Of a stretch of DNA of 64,000 nt, positions 12,931 to 24,840 are shown in pieces. Source of the stretch: Allacma fusca. Taxonomy: Eukaryota > Arthropoda > Collembola > Symphypleona > Sminthuridae. Each line of letters begins with the position of its first letter. Position 1 is the first letter of the stretch. Where the stretch lies: contig OX359246.1 of the NCBI GenBank assembly GCA_947179485.1, positions 26,412,001 to 26,476,000 of the forward strand, written 5' to 3'. A model generated the notes under the pieces. That model saw only the letters and a program-made list of their open reading frames with translations. It was not told the origin of the DNA and did no database searches. Position numbers and translations under genes: made by a program.

Positions 12931-13383
12931 CAGAGCTGCTTTTAGGTTTCAGGTAGTACCTGAAAAATACCCTCCGTGCTTTAGGGTTGGTTACAATTTG
13001 AAAAGGATGATGATTATCTGCGATCTTGTGCTGAATTAATCGCCGTTCGAATGCCTGGGTAAGCTTAAATTTTATTTTGTCTTTCTGATTGTGCTCCTTG
13101 TCACTAATTAATACAAATGTGCGCATTTGTAACTTATAAGTTTGCTCTGACAAAATACGTAAAAGACGTGTTTGGGTTCAGGTTCGGGTTCAAGTTCGGG
13201 TTGGGTTTGTTTTGAGATCTGCACATCATTTAATTTTCCCAGTGCTGGTAACCAACCAATACCTGATGCATAAATATCGCACAGGTGCTGCTGTTAAATA
13301 TATAAAAATATCAATCTGGTGTTTCAGGTGCCGGTCGGGTTCAGGTGCGGATCTTGATTGCTTGCTACCTGAAAGCAGCTCTG
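12931..13383. mobile_element. Non-autonomous hAT-like element with GGGTTC words (453 bp)
   Basis: The left end CAGAGCTGCTTTTAGGTTTC and right end CTACCTGAAAGCAGCTCTG are inverted. The flanks are CTTTAAAC (12923-12930) and TTTTAAAC (13384-13391), an 8-base duplication with one mismatch. Internal words GGGTTC, CGGGTT and AAGTTC cluster at about 13,168-13,210 and 13,325-13,355. Its first nine bases are shared with the element at 15,900. Confidence 0.78.
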
Positions 13384-13584
13384 TTTTAAACTCAAATTTA
13401 TAGATTAGATATAGACAAACACTTTAATCTTATTTTTAATGTTAGCTACAATGAACGACTTCTAACGATTAAACGTAGCTCGTAAAGTGTTCGGTGAATC
13501 AACAACTAGATCACAAAACAAGTTTATTGAATTTATGAAGTACCTACGGCGATTTAATAACAGCACGGGCATCAACTGACCACA

Positions 13585-14852
13585 AGCAATGGAACTGGTC
13601 CGAGAAAGAATTTAATCGTCGTTCCACACCTGGAACTCAATCCACCGGAGTTTGAAGAATTAGGATTTGTGCCATTCACCCTTATCGACACTCGAGATGA
13701 TTTTTTGGAAATGATGGCTGACACGAATCAGCAGCAGATTATTTCTCTGGACTATGAATTTCCCAAGGAGCACTCCTATTATGGTTCCAAAATTGAATAA
13801 GTAGTACTATTCAATTACATTTAACAATTTAACTGCAGTATACAAACATGTTTGTCTTAGTTTTTTGCAGGACTTATATCGTTGATCAAAGTAGGTACTG
13901 GCATTTAACTATGTTATTGGCCAGTTCGCCACACGAGGTGAGCTACTAGAATTTTTCGTTCCTAAAGTGATTGCAAACACAGACCTTTTGAAGAGATGTG
14001 TGGATGTTACGACTCCCTCGTGACTCAAACCAACTTCCAGAGTTCCGTTACTTCGGTCATCGACGTACAAGAAGTGTAGTTCTGGAAACTAAAGATGCCT
14101 GAAAATTGCTGTAAAACTTTGAAGAAATCGTTTTATAGCCATTTGATTGAGACAGGAAAAATCACAGGATAACTTTAACCTGGATGCAAAAATTCGACCC
14201 GAATGGGAGAAAAATGAACCAGTGTCATACAAAAAATTAGTGAATGATCTATTTAATCAAAACACGACTCGAATAGAAAAACTAGCTCAACTCACAGACT
14301 TTCGTGTCAGGCCTCTGAGAACAGTGGCAGAGTATGTTGCAAATGATACGCATTATTTGCTGAGCGCAGTTCGGAAGTTAACATTGACGGTAATAATAAA
14401 AACGAAACACGTTTGTCTGTTACTTCACAAACTTACTGACAATAGGTCTGCAAAGTGAACAAGTTTATAAACTATAAAAGACCAACATGTTTATCTCAGG
14501 CTTAAAACGTTCGTTTACAGTATAATGATTTGCAAAAATATGAACAGGTTTTTACAGCTAAATTAACAGTCGCTTTTGAAAAGACCAATACAAGCTCCGA
14601 CGTACATTTTGGTTGCAAACGTATCCCTCTTGTAAATGCATACCGGAAAAGCCATTAATGTACATAAGCAAGACATCCGATGTGGAATTATTCAGGAACA
14701 TTTACCTGTGGAGAGAAAAAACAGCGAAATACATGGATGAAATCCCAGACATTAAAATGAATCCGGATGAAATAGAAATATTAGCAAAACTCTCAGCTCT
14801 TCAAAATCTAACTATTGAAAAACTTGAAACAACTCTTGTACAACAAACTCAG
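13585..14852 (+). pseudogene. EXOSC10/Rrp6-like 3'-5' exonuclease fragments
   Basis: Pieces of a nuclear exosome RNase D-family nuclease in collinear order. About 13,585-13,800 encodes a segment containing PFTLIDTRDDFLEMM and the ExoI-like LDYE followed by EHSYYGS. From 14,150 to 14,390 it encodes a stretch ending in DFRVRPL and YVANDTHYLL, matching the Rrp6 ExoIII region (Y-x3-D) and its RPLPxE context. From 14,690 to 14,852 it encodes YLWREKTAKYMDEIP, like the start of the HRDC domain (WRDxxARxEDES), and ends at a GT donor. The ExoII part and several exon joins are missing and stops intervene. It lies inside the 6.3-kb hAT-like insertion, so a captured host gene is one reading. The family call is by motif only. 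Confidence 0.6.
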
Positions 14853-15899
14853 GTAAGTTTAATACACTCCAGTTTCGACGCATTGTAGCGATGGGCAACT
14901 ATGACAATGAGGTTAGCTTCATAAACGTATTCTTTTATTAGTGTACAAATGTTTCAAAACTACTTTTATCAGCACAGCTGATTCCAGTTGTAACTAATGA
15001 TGAAGTAACTCCTGCTTGTAAAATGTTTGTCAATACCAATAAAGGTTCCTGTCATTTGGTAGTCATTTGCATTTTCTTATCAACTGAAATCGAAACTTTG
15101 AAGGGTGTTCCACTAAGACGACTTGTTGAAAGAATTATGTCCAAAGCGTCACGAACTTGCGGCTTAAAAAGGTAGACATACATGTATGTCTTTAAACAAT
15201 TTAATACTTGATATAATGAATATAATTGTTACCTGATTCAAACGTGGAAGAATAAAGTACAACGGGCTCCAACGTGTGTTGCCTTGGTTTACTAAACCCT
15301 TTCCTGCTGGTCTTGAAATGGTTATACCAATATGGTGAAGAATGAAAGAACTGTTTCAATTTCTTAATATTCTAGATTAGTCCAGAAACAGCAGAATTTG
15401 CATTCAATTTATTATCAGCTGCATTAGGTGACAATAACATGTCAACTTGATAATATCACGTTTGGTCCATTTTTAGGTCTTCATGGGCAGTGGTGAGAGA
15501 ATCTACAGACGGTGTCAATTGATGATCTTCAAGGTTTGCCGTCAGATCAAAGAATTCGTCGAATTTCTCCTATTCATGATCACTATCGTCTTCCTCCTCG
15601 ACAGCACACAGTACGATATATGGCAAATCATTTTCAAAATTGAAAGCTGCTAATACATTGCTGGCGTTGTCTCCAACATCAATTGTAACCTGTCAGTAAA
15701 TAATGTAGTTGTATTTGTTTTTAAATTTTTTCTAGACAAACATGTCTGTCGTAATAAATAAAATTGATCTCTTCTTTGGAACAATACGAAAGGTGTATCG
15801 AAGCACCTCATCACAAAGTTCTTATACCTGGGCCTGAGTGCTGTTTTTCGAAAGGACGAAACCAGAAGGGGAAATTACGTATTTTTCAATCGTTCGAAA

Positions 15900-17198
15900 C
15901 AGAGCTGCGTTCAAGTCAAGTTATTTTAGACAACTTGACTTGAACTTGACTTGAACTTGACTTGAACTTGACTTGAACTTGAAAAAATTGTCTAAGCAAG
16001 GTATCCGCACTTGTACTTGATGAATCAAGTTTCTCAAGCAACTTGAGTATTCAAGTACTCGATTTTCAAGTTCATTTTATTGAACTTGATCATAACTTGA
16101 CGTTCAAGTTCGGCACATAACTTGACGTTCAAGTTCGGCACATAACTTGACGTTCAAGTTCGGCACATAACTTGACGTTCAAGTTCGGCACATAACTTGA
16201 CTTGAACGTGAACTTGAACTTGATTATTCAAGTACTTTTTTCGCAAATGAATAAACAATACTAAAAATTTTGTTCACACCTATTATAGTTAAAAATGGCT
16301 AGGTCGTGATTAGGATAAACTAAACGGCGTGCAGGTGATATTCTTTACTTTAAAATTGCTAAAACATTTCAAATACTTGATCAAATAACTGTAAACGTTG
16401 TAGTCCAACTTATTTACTAATTTGCACTATTAAGTTTAGAAATCGCATTACTGGCTTGTTCACATTAAGGTTGCACTCATCTGGTGAGTGTAACCAGCAG
16501 TTATATTCATAAATATTTGTCGTCGGTAATTTTGTTTAACCAATGTTGATTTATAAAGTTGTTCGTCTGCGCCATCATGTTTAATATCAGCAAAAATTAT
16601 TCTTAAATGAAATAATAAATTATTCTTAAACTTCTTCGTAGCTTCAGAACACGTGAAGTGAACAATTACTTCATTTTTATAATGGAACAAGAACCCCGAG
16701 TATCAAGAACATCTTTATAAAAAAATAAGACGGAAATTTTGATTATTCAAAATTCAAAGTATGGAAACAGGACACAAGAAATATTCTCGACCACTGGCCA
16801 CCGTGGAGGCGACTTTAATGTCGATGGAATGAAAACAAATACAAGGTTGTCATTATTATGATGATTGACGCCCAATATTATTTTTAGTGGGATGCAATGA
16901 TGCCACTAATTTCGCATTAGTTACATTGCTTTTCAGTGACAAAAACTCAAGTTATACTCATGTTTTATTCAAGTACTTCCATTCATTGTACTTGAACTTG
17001 ACTTGATTTTACAATCAAGTAATATATTTTTAACTTGAACTTGATCGAACTTGAACATGAAAATTCAAGTTAAAATTATAATTTCACTTGAACTTGATGT
17101 TCAAGTTTCAAGTTACAAAATTGTCTGCACTTGACTTGACTTGAACTTGATACGCACTTGAACTATTCAAGTTATACTTGAACTTGAACGCAGCTCTG
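15900..17198. mobile_element. Non-autonomous hAT-like element with CAAGTT/AACTTG words (1299 bp)
   Basis: Perfect inverted ends CAGAGCTGCGTTCAAGT and ACTTGAACGCAGCTCTG, flanked by GTTCGAAA at 15892-15899 and 17199-17206. Arrays of CAAGTT/AACTTG words run inward from both ends, at about 15,910-16,230 and 16,940-17,190, around a core without open frames. The inner part of the terminal repeat (GTTCAAGT) is the array word. It interrupts the minus-strand hAT transposase relic and is therefore younger. Confidence 0.93.
16091..16190. repeat. Four perfect 25-bp tandem copies inside the CAAGTT element
   Basis: The unit begins CATAACTTGACGTTCAAGTT and ends CGGCA; four copies run without a mismatch, followed by the start of a fifth. 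Each unit holds a near-palindrome of the CAAGTT word, so the word array has itself been recently amplified. Confidence 0.95.
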
Positions 17199-18857
17199 GT
17201 TCGAAATGAACTGTTTTAATTCCCACAATATAAGTTTTCCTTCGATCGGTCCACATGTCAAGTATCAAATGAAAAGCTTCCGCAAACCAATTTAGAGATT
17301 ACGCGTTTCACGTTTTGTTTAAACTAGAACCATAAAGTACTTTTAAATTACCTATTTGCAGTAACAAAACCATTACAATCCCACTTGAAACAATGTAGTA
17401 GAAGGTTTTGAACCGTCTTCCAACTGTTCGTCTGGAAAAGAGTCGAATACTACTGTCGAGATTTCTGGTCATTTTGATAAATGCAGGACGTTCGATTAAA
17501 TCCAGCGGCAACTGATAAATTGCCACGCAATCCATCTGGTCGTTTACAAATCGGGATAGAATAGGATGTGACATGGGGTATTTGTTGTCGTTGTTCGGCT
17601 TTATCCAATCTGTTTGCGCAAACGTTGCCTTAACATCAACTGTTCATAATTTCGATAATAGCGACTTGTTTCTGGTACCGCCAATGACCTTTTAATCTTC
17701 TTTGTGTTATTCTGTTGAACTAACTGCCTGTAATGTCAAAAAGACATGCATGTATGTCTAGTATGAAGTTACATGTAGATGCAAAATGTTTAATATTTCA
17801 AATACTTTAACGGATGTTTGTTAAACTACCTTTGCGTGTCTTTTAAAGCTGTAAAATGGATATCCTTGAATTGTACCAGTTATTTTGACTTTGGATTAGT
17901 TTTACAAAGTAAGCAGGCCTTTCGTATGGTCTCTTTTGTTATTTGTGTTTGAATGTGTCCATCGTATATAAAATACTTTTTATAGTAATGTGGGTACCTG
18001 AAACATTGGTCACGTTTTTAATGATTTAGGTGAAATTTTTGTTATTTCAGTCTCGAAGGATCCATTGCTTTTTGTGTTTTTGATTGTCAAACTACACGAA
18101 AATTCACGATCGATTTGTTGATTGCTTAAATTAAAATGTTCGATTCTAACTTCTGTCAAAATCCCATCCATGTGGCAGCTGTTTGACGGGATTATTAATT
18201 TGATGATGATGGAAAATTTGTTTTATGGTTTTCTGGTGCTTACGTGTCAAACTTGAACTGATTTTAGCTACCTCTTCGGTTCTTTAGACAAGGACCCTGA
18301 GACAGACATGTGTCTTCTTAAAGCGCGAACGACCTGAACTCTGACTACTCTTGTGATTTTTCATGTTTGGACTTATAGGTCTGCAGATAATAGTTTGATA
18401 AAAATTTCGGTAGATTTGCGTGACGTGATGGCGTTATAATGTTGGAATATTTTTTAACTCAACTGTTCCGATTTTTTCCAAATGAGGGCATCAGTAGCAT
18501 TCCACATCGTCCTCAATTGCAGGCAATTGGCTTTTGTTCATCAGCCTCATTTTAATGAGTGCATTCATGTTAACCTTGTACTCTCCATCATGCCTCGGTT
18601 TTATGAGGGATGAGGCAGAGAGCCATCAATGCCTCACCTCTCGAGAGGGTGCCCATCTATGGTATGCATTAGTTCGAATTCGGCCACCATCAGAAATATT
18701 TCCGAGGATAGCACTATGTACATTGAGATCCATCCCTGCTGTGGGTATTAAAGTTGGGGATTTTCATTTGTTTGAAAGAGCCTCGACTCCCAACTTTGTT
18801 AATTTTGTGAAGCGAAGTCTGCAAGGAGTGCTCCTAACATTTCCAACGTCTGCGTGA

Positions 18858-20070
18858 TAATTTTAGAAGGGTTTTGTCTTCATTTATAAAAACTTTTTTC
18901 GTTTCAATTGTTATTGTTTTCCCGCAATAACTACGCAGCGTCAGATATTTGGCAGCAAGACAAAATGGTGTCCGAATTAAAGCTCATGCACCGTCTCTGC
19001 AAACCTAAAAACACCTGTCGATCTACAAACTAAAGCACTGATACGAATGTCTAAGGGCAATTATTACGTACAGGATAAGTAAGAAAATCACTGATGCAAT
19101 TATCTATATGTATTTAAAGACTAACACGATTATGATACTCGGAGATGGGTCGAAGGTAGGGCAGAAAGGGGATGTAATAAAATTGAAGAACCTAAAATGC
19201 AATGATCATGACACAATTAGTTGGAGCTCTCCTGATCCTTGAAAGCTTCTGTGGTAGTGACGAGATTTTTAAAATTGTCGAAGAAAACTGAGTAAGTTGG
19301 GATAAAAAATGGTAAAAACAAAATCTAACTATGAATCAGTCGTTCTGATGAAGGTTAACTACTACATATACATTTTTTCTAGTAAATTATCGAATTGGCT
19401 TGATGGATAAATTGCGCGTGGTACAGTTCGATGTTATTATTTACAAATCAATTGTTGAAGAATTTTTTATTCAGTAAAAGAAAATGGGAAGAACTAGAGA
19501 AAGCTTTGAATACATTTATTTGAACAAGCAAATGCTGATTTCATCATGTATGTACGTACAGTAATTATTTCCCCGGTAACAGTTGGTGGCGCCCAGTCGT
19601 TCCACGAATGGTCGTATAGCAGTACGCTAAAATAATCGTAGACTTTATTGTTAATGCTCTGGTAACAATGGAGAGAATTCACTAACTGTAGGTGGTTACC
19701 TTGTTATTTACCTTGCTACATGTGCGACATGCAAGTCTGCCAAGTTGCCAAGTGAATTCCTTTACCATTGTAGTGAGAGCGATTAAAAATCCAGCGAAAA
19801 TAATAAATACATGTTTAAAAAAGTAAACGGCAAAGTAACAAGTAATCCGTATTTCACAATTCTTTGCTATTAAAATGGGCCAGAAACTTATCGAGAAGAT
19901 TATCACCCATCAGGAAAACATTCCTGAACCGCGCAACGTGCTTAGTCACTAACATTTGTAACGGAGCATTGGTCATATAATTGTTTCACTCGCAACATTA
20001 CGAAATCCAAATTAACAGTAATTCGATGCATTCTAGACAGAACATTCCAGCACATGATCCTTATTAGCCA
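18858..20070. other. Non-coding spacer downstream of chemoreceptor copy 1
   Basis: About 18,858-19,255 matches 43,473-43,876 closely; after that the two units differ until about 19,955-20,070, which matches 44,029-44,142. The stretch 19,256-19,954, private to unit 1, holds no recognisable gene or element end. Confidence 0.6.
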
Positions 20071-21876
20071 GACCTGGAATTCAAGTTCAAGTAAAACTTG
20101 ACAAGTTCGGGTCAAGGTCAAGTTCAAGTCAAGTTCGGGTTACAAGTTAATTTGAACTTGACACTGAAATCTCAAGTTCAGGTCAACATTAAATTTGAAC
20201 TTGATTTTAAGGCTCGAATCATTTTCACGGTCATGTCTTCATCCAGACTTTACATCAATACCATGATCAAGCTCGGATCAAGTAACTGCAAAGCCATGAA
20301 CTTGACTTTTCTTGGTCAAGTTCCAAGCAATAGCTTCCATGGTGTTTTTTCTTCTGTGTTTAATTTTTGCTTAATCTTTGATTGGAATAATCATATTCTA
20401 ATTTAATTATTTTAAAAAAACAACTTGAAAATGAGCACAACTAAAGAATCTCGACATTGCGAAAACGATGCTGATACTGGAAGTCAAACCCAATCGAGTA
20501 TTCAGAAAAAATGGTGGAAGAATCAAACATTTCACATTTTGGGATTATACAAAAACATACAGCTGCAAACGTCTATTTTTATCATTCATTACATATTCGA
20601 AATTTTGTATTGTAGCAAATAAGCCAAAATAAAATCTCAGATAATTGTCTAGCCATTCTATTCACAAATATATATACAATTCTATAACTTGGCATTCATT
20701 TTCATGGTCAAGTTCATGGTCATGGTTTATGTTGAAATTCATGGTCAAGTTTTATTCATGGTCAAGTTCATCGAAATTAACTTGATTGTGTGATGTAATG
20801 AACCGCCCTGGTTATTATCTGTGCTGAGTAATAACGGCAGGCTCAGATACAAAAATACTGGGAATAAACTCGTTATATTTATTCAATAAAACCCAGAATA
20901 GAATTAGTTATGGTTCCAGATACAATTTACCGGGAGGTACAACACAATTATTAATAAACTATACAATTGACGTCTCCCCTAGACTACTTATGTCGTTCCA
21001 ATTGCGTATTAATACCCAATCAATTTAATTACAGAGATCAATAACAATTTGAGATCGTTCTAAGTGGTAGGTCTACAAGATTACTGTTATATCATGTGTG
21101 TATGGTGCTACAATTAGTTACGGACTCATATAATTCCATATAAAATAAGTAAATACCATTTGGGATATTTGGGGCGAAGGTCTGATTTACCCCTGACAAG
21201 AATATCCCTGGAAGAAGTCCAGGCTTATTGTCTGTTAGCCCTACAGGACAGCTCTGCTCTGCGCCTCTAAACGAGAGCGTAGAACCTCTCCAGAGCTTTA
21301 ATACCCTACCCTTATAACACGGGAAAGATGGTGCTATAAGCAAATATATGCATTGGAAGTGGGCTTGGACTTCACAGGACACCACACAACCGAGAATTAA
21401 TGGCATACACGTATAGGACAGAATTTATTATTTAATATAGGCAATTAATTATTTAATATATGAAAGAATAAATAAGGTAAGTAGTCATAGATGCCCAAGT
21501 ATGTACCCACATAAATTACCTCAATGAGCGTAATCGCTATAGGACAGGCGGCTGGAAAGTACCGCGTCTGAAAAATATAAAAAAGTCAGAGGGTAGGGAC
21601 AAATGTACATGTCTTTCCAAATGGCATAGTTATAAAATTATAACAGCGAAATAATAGAAGGGTTGTTACCTATAGAAGTATTCTGAGGGAAACAAATGTG
21701 GGCTGAGACCAGTGGGTAGGCAATTGAGAAAAGAGAATTGGGCTGGAGGTGATTTGTGCGTGGGAATGGCAAGATATATGGTAGGGTTATGAGGAAGACG
21801 AGAGAGAAGACTGTGCTGGGGTAGCTGCGCCCCCGCGAAAATCATAATATAGTCTGTGTGAGAGTCTGGGTGAGAG

Positions 21877-22569
21877 CATAGATGTAGGTTTTTTTCCCAC
21901 TCGCAATCTCACTCGCACTCCCATAGAGAAAAATCCACCACTCCAACTCTTGCCCACTCGTATTCTGTCTGAGAATGTAAAACTCCTACTCCTACTCTTA
22001 GCGCTAACTTCAAATCTCACAACTCCTACTCACCACTCGTGAGTTACTCAATGTTTTCATCGAAATATTTGCAAATATTAAGACAAGAATTTTCCTTATA
22101 ATTATGAAAGCGAATACTAAGCACAAAATAGTTCAATTTAATTTTATAGTCAAAATTCAATGACAAATACCGACGCAGTTTACAATAAATGACTATTTAA
22201 AATAACAATGCCTGGAAGTATGCTCAAGATTTATTTCTAATCTGTGACATGTCTTCCAATGCATGGCTTGTACATAAGTCGGCATTGCACACGATTGTTT
22301 GTTTAAAATTATGAAATTTTTCGAAGTATCCGCCAATCTTTTAGCGTGGCAATGCTTGCTTTATGCGATTAATACAATGGTAAGAGAAATAGTGAGTAGC
22401 AAAGAATGCTACTCCTACTCCTACCCTTTTTCTATGCTTCGATTTATACCACTCCAACTCATGAAGTTTTTGGCGCCTTCACTCCTACTCTTCACCTTGC
22501 TACTCCCCTGTGAGTATGAGTAGGAGTGTGTTGAGTGCAATCGTCACTCGCGAGTAGCCCCCATGTATG
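21877..22569. mobile_element. Non-autonomous hAT-like element with ACTCCT/CTACTC words (693 bp)
   Basis: It is bounded by GGTGAGAG (21869-21876) and GGTGAGTG (22570-22577), a 7-of-8 duplication. Termini are weakly inverted: CATAGATG on the left against CATGTATG on the right. ACTCGCACTCCC, ACTCCTACTCC and their complements fill both halves. Nested inside the 20,071-24,165 element. The ends are less certain than in the other families. Confidence 0.6.
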
Positions 22570-22799
22570 GGTGAGTGTGTGTGTAGTATAGGGACGAGGG
22601 AATTCCATTATGGTAAACACTATTTATTTATTATTTATAATTATTACAGCAATTATAACAGTGAACTTGATTACTCCGGTTCGTACCTTCCATTAAATAA
22701 GCCAAGTTGATGTTCGGGTCTCAAATTTCATAAAACAATCAAGTTCGTGTCGTTCAAGTGCGAATCGCTAGTTGAACCGAACTTGAGGCTAGGTCTGTT

Positions 22800-24159
22800 C
22801 AGTGCTCGGCACGGGTATGGGTAATACTCGGGTAAACGAGTATGGGTACGGGTATGGGTACTACCCGGGTACGAATTTTGTGTACCCGAACAATTCCGGG
22901 TACTACCCGGGTACGAATTTTGTGTACCCGAACAATTCCGGGTACTACCCGGGTACACTTTGGTCGGCTCAAAATTTCGGGTACGGATATGGGTACGGGT
23001 ACAAGGATTTCAAAATGGTTATATACCCACCGGGTACGGGTATAATAGTATCATTTACCCGTACCCGCGACCATTGTACCCGAGTATTTGGATATGTTTA
23101 GATTTGAGACATTTTGATGAATTTTATGAAAATAATAGAACTTCCGTTGGAAAATTCTGTCGGTATTTTTAGTAATTCTGAATGCATATAGCTTATTGTT
23201 AATACCTTTTTAACCTTACAACATGCAGTAACTGTATTTCAGACTGTGTTTCTAAAATATATATTTATATCTATAATATATATTTTTATGGAAACAGGTT
23301 TTAGGTAGAAGAATTAATAAAAAGACGAGGAATAATATCAAAATAGAAGTGGAGAATAGGATTCAACGAAATTTTATACAAAACGTCTTCATAATGTAGT
23401 AATTTGTTACTAATTGCATAAATAGTCTGATTGACACGTATGCACATGATACTTCATTAGCCACAATGAATACAATTTAAAAATTAGAGTTCCGATGAGT
23501 TGGATGGCAAGATATTTTTTGTAATTGGTAGTTGATTAGGAAACGGCGGATATTTGTAACAAGATATTAATGAGATACATGTACACAGAGCTACTGAGGT
23601 GAGAAAATTAATGTAAAAGGCCGAATAAATCAAGAAGTGAAAAATCGAGTCGCCAAGTCCCAAGCCAAAAATGCATGTACATATGGACTGGGTGCTATAA
23701 AATACTTCGCCCATCAGCCCATAAACAATCAAATGGGGATAATTTTACTTATTACTACTAATTAATATTACTTACTACTACGCTCTACTCTTCAATAAAA
23801 ATATATAATGTCAAATACCTCTCTAGCTAGTCAAAATTACCCACTCAGGTGTCATACATTATTACATATAACGTACTATGTATTACATTAAAACAAATCT
23901 GGATAAAGTACCCGGGTACGAGTACGGGTACGACACTGAGATAACCGAGTATGGGTACAATTTTCGAGTATTTTCGGGTACGGGTACAATACGGGTACAG
24001 GTACATGGATTGAGAGAACATTGCGGGTACGGGTACGAAAAATTTGTACACGGATATTCGGGTATGGGTACGGGTATAGATACCAGTTATTGAAATACCC
24101 CCACTTCGGGTACGGATACGGGTACGGGTACCGATTTTTCGTACCCGTGCCGAGCACTG
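22800..24159. mobile_element. Non-autonomous hAT-like element with GGGTAC words (1360 bp)
   Basis: Perfect 18-bp inverted ends, CAGTGCTCGGCACGGGTA and its complement, flanked by GGTCTGTT at 22792-22799 and 24160-24167. Arrays of GGGTAC/GTACCC run at 22,812-23,090 and 23,905-24,150, in opposite prevailing orientation, around a core of about 800 bases without a recognisable gene. It is inserted six bases inside the right tip of the CAAGTT element. Tyr/Gly/Pro-rich open frames here are products of the word array. Confidence 0.95.
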
Positions 24160-24582
24160 GGTCTGTTATTATTCCTTGCTGTGCCAAACACGTTAAGGAA
24201 CGTTCTGGGTAAGAATAATAAAATGAAGTTAACCCTATAATAAATAATGGGATCACACTTCAAGTAGATGATCATCGAAATACAAACGTAGATAAAAGTC
24301 AATGAACAACCCTTTGGCTCCCTGTGCGTTTTTCCTTTGTAGGGGTTAATTTTAGAATCCTACAACAACTTCCGTAATTTAAATAATAATAACTATTATT
24401 ATTGCATGTTACGGAAAATGATAACATGAAGTATACAAATAGAACTAAAAGAACGAATAAAGATGACAATCGTCTTTTAGTCTCAAAATACAAACTTATG
24501 TCTGAGCACCGTTTATTTTGACGATCATCCCTGAAATATCTCTCATTAGCAATGTTGTGACACATCTTTTGCTACCATATAG

Positions 24583-24840
24583 CTGGGGCCGGATTTTTGT
24601 AAACCTCCCTGGTAAAATAATTTCTGAATGTTTCCGCTGAATCTTTTGTCCCTAGAGACTAGAGAGGTCCTCAACGATCACAAAAACCCCTGCTGAAAGA
24701 ATGTCAACGCTTTTCAAAACCACTGTTGGTTAAACGTTTTCCTACAAGACTTCGAATTCCTGCTAAATAAAGTTAACAATCCAAAATTCCCTGTTGGTAT
24801 ACCAATTTTCTCTTAAGCACGCTAACGAATTACTCGTCTC
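24583..24840 (+). mobile_element. Truncated GGGGTCGG-family hAT-like MITE, unit 1 copy
   Basis: Begins CTGGGGCCGGATTTTTGT, the left end seen intact at 28,538 and 57,275, followed by the family's repeated phrases (CTCCCTGG, AACCCCTGCTG, CTCAACGAT). No right end is present. The same truncated copy sits at the paralogous place near 44,519, so it was there before the unit duplicated. Confidence 0.75.

Larger units (their letters stand above)
15240..17580 (-). pseudogene. hAT transposase relic (ZBED-like)
   Basis: On the minus strand, 17574-17308 encodes DLIERPAFIKMTRNLDSS and FSRRTVGRR, which resemble the VVExxGFRxLxxxLDPxY...PSRKT stretch of ZBED/hAT transposases. About 17,270-17,200 gives AFHLILDMWTDRRKTYIVG, like the TTDxWTS region. 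After the 1.3-kb element inserted at 15,900-17,198, the frame continues to ITIDVGDNASNVLAAF (about 15,690), like TDNAxNMxxA, and NTRWSPLYFIL near 15,280, like TRWNSTYxML. Stops and shifts interrupt it throughout. This is probably the transposase of the surrounding 6.3-kb element. Confidence 0.65.
12325..18661 (-). mobile_element. Degraded 6.3-kb hAT-like element splitting the chemoreceptor pseudogene
   Basis: The intact paralogue reads straight through this point (GTAATGTATGCATTAGTTCG near 43,275). Here GTATGCA occurs at 12318-12324 and again at 18662-18668, a 7-base direct repeat, or 8 with one mismatch. The termini carry an inverted TGGGCAC within CATATGGGCAC (left) and GTGCCCATCTATG (right). 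Inside are a minus-strand hAT/ZBED-type transposase relic, exosome-nuclease-like exons and two smaller word-array elements. The boundaries are firm from the empty site. Membership in hAT rests on the internal transposase and is less sure. Confidence 0.75.
10960..18857 (+). pseudogene. Chemoreceptor-like 7TM gene, copy 1, broken and split by a 6.3-kb insertion
   Basis: Paralogue of the intact gene at 41,968. Exon 1 starts at 10,960 but has lost one base near 11,031, and the exon-1 donor is gone (AAGAATTC where copy 2 has AAGGTATG). Exon 2, 11592-11904, is open and has the same 313-base length as copy 2. Exon 3 starts at 12011 and shifts frame near 12,100. It is then cut at 12,324 by the insertion, and its last 195 bases resume at 18,662 and run to the stop at 18,857. 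The final exon part still encodes the IKVGDFHLFER and STPNFVNF motifs. At least four independent lesions make it a pseudogene. Confidence 0.85.
20071..24165. mobile_element. Large CAAGTT-word hAT-like element (4.1 kb with nested insertions)
   Basis: The left end starts CAGACCTGGAATTCAAGTTC and the right end closes in AACTTGAGGCTAGGTCTG, interrupted near its terminus by the nested element at 22,800. The flanks are TTATTAGC (20063-20070) and TTATTATT (24166-24173), and unit 2 retains the empty site TTATTAGCCCTTGCTG near 44,136. CAAGTT words cluster at 20,085-20,340, 20,690-20,790 and 22,650-22,790. The core of about 20,800-21,876 is unresolved: no open frame there resembles a known protein. Confidence 0.85.

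Noticed and set aside
15910-17190. CAAGTT repeats as a satellite, telomere-like tract or CRISPR-like array
   Set aside because: The repeats are confined between perfect inverted ends with an 8-bp target duplication, and there are no regular spacers.
22802-23101. Open frames coding Gly/Tyr/Pro or Thr/Arg repeats in the GGGTAC array (both strands)
   Set aside because: They arise because the six-base word is a multiple of three and lacks stops; they stop at array edges and lie between inverted ends of a transposon.
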